From: an uncultured Porphyromonadaceae bacterium
Lineage (GTDB): Bacteria; Bacteroidota; Bacteroidia; Bacteroidales; Muribaculaceae
Assembly (NCBI GenBank): GCA_947175225.1
Contig: CAMWLX010000045.1
Span: 1-13,910 of the forward strand
Direction: 5' to 3'
DNA: 13,910 nt
The number at the start of each line of letters is the position of its first letter. Position 1 is the stretch's first letter. Under the pieces are notes generated by a model that saw only the letters and a program-made list of their open reading frames with translations, ran no database searches and was not told the origin of the DNA. A program made the position numbers and the translations under genes. Of the stretch, positions 13,799-13,910 are shown piece by piece.

Positions 13799-13910
13799 CG
13801 GGGGGGGGGGGGGACAACCAGATTTTGGGGTAAAAAAAACAAATCCTGGCCCATAGGGTGAGCAAAAAAGAGACGCCCCAAAGATGTAAGCAGAGGGGTA
13901 GACGATTAAG
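13799..13910. other. Poly-G tract and unplaceable end sequence
   Basis: A run of 14 G (13800-13813) is followed by about 97 nt rich in short homopolymers. The minus frame stays open across it but gives a sequence (LIVYPSAYIFGASLFCSPYG..) unlike the CapK family, which should continue here. Read as a sequencing or assembly artefact at a contig end; a biological phase-variation tract is the less likely alternative. Confidence 0.6.

Noticed and set aside
1..13910. CRISPR arrays, rRNA or tRNA genes, complete insertion sequences with transposase.
   Set aside because: No regularly spaced direct repeats, cloverleaf or rRNA-like sequence, or transposase motifs were found on either strand by eye.

Overview
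The window is low-to-moderate GC bacterial DNA. It looks like a surface-polysaccharide (capsule/O-antigen) locus of a gut-type Bacteroidales bacterium, most likely Prevotella/Segatella. This rests on the protein families (DUF1972 rhamnosyltransferase-like GT, NTP_transf_5, DUF4143-type AAA ATPase, S23 four-helix-bundle protein, HU-type C-terminal domain), on TAnnTTTG-like promoter sequences, and on tightly packed polysaccharide genes. Genus is inference from gene content only. Nearly all genes are on the minus strand, so transcription runs from high to low coordinates.

Layout from the right (5' on the minus strand): a poly-G tract and unplaceable end sequence (13799-13910); the C-terminus of a CapK/phenylacetate-CoA-ligase-like protein (13532-13798) joined by TAATG to a NeuD/PglD-like sugar O-acetyltransferase (12900-13532); a non-coding stretch with a scrap of an HNH-type protein (12423-12899); a broken dNTP triphosphohydrolase (11122-12422); a gap with a promoter-like site; two tiny plus-strand ORFs (10364-10688) that abut a 5'-truncated 'bacterial repeat' tail, probably from an HU-family protein (10118-10357); an 83-aa membrane protein (9761-10012); and a glycan operon of glycosyltransferase, nucleotidyltransferase and VanZ-like protein (6907-9552).

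Next come a DUF4143-type ATPase broken in at least five places (5414-6662), an S23-type four-helix-bundle gene set in a block of TTCAAGTTTCAAG-like repeats with a perfect 22-bp-stem hairpin (4894-5388), a sugar-nucleotide epimerase carrying two in-frame repeat insertions (3935-4888), an unrecognised 159-aa gene (3433-3912), and an accessory module between it and the last gene: GNAT remnant, unknown gene, SIR2-like gene and PIN-domain gene (301-3306). The final gene is the start of a WecA/WbpL-type polyprenyl-phosphate sugar-1-phosphate transferase (1-214). Epimerase followed by WbpL-like transferase is a common end to Bacteroidales polysaccharide loci, so the SIR2/PIN block looks inserted between them.

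Two signals stand out. First, the polysaccharide genes (epimerase, GT, NTP-transferase, acetyltransferase) have open frames, whereas almost every accessory or defence-like gene (PIN, SIR2-like, unknown partner, GNAT, ATPase, dNTPase, also VanZ) carries frameshifts or stops, many at homopolymers; this is either true decay or a noisy assembly. Second, two dispersed short repeat families lie between genes and also inside them in frame (epimerase twice, ATPase, 83-aa protein), recalling Rickettsia palindromic elements.
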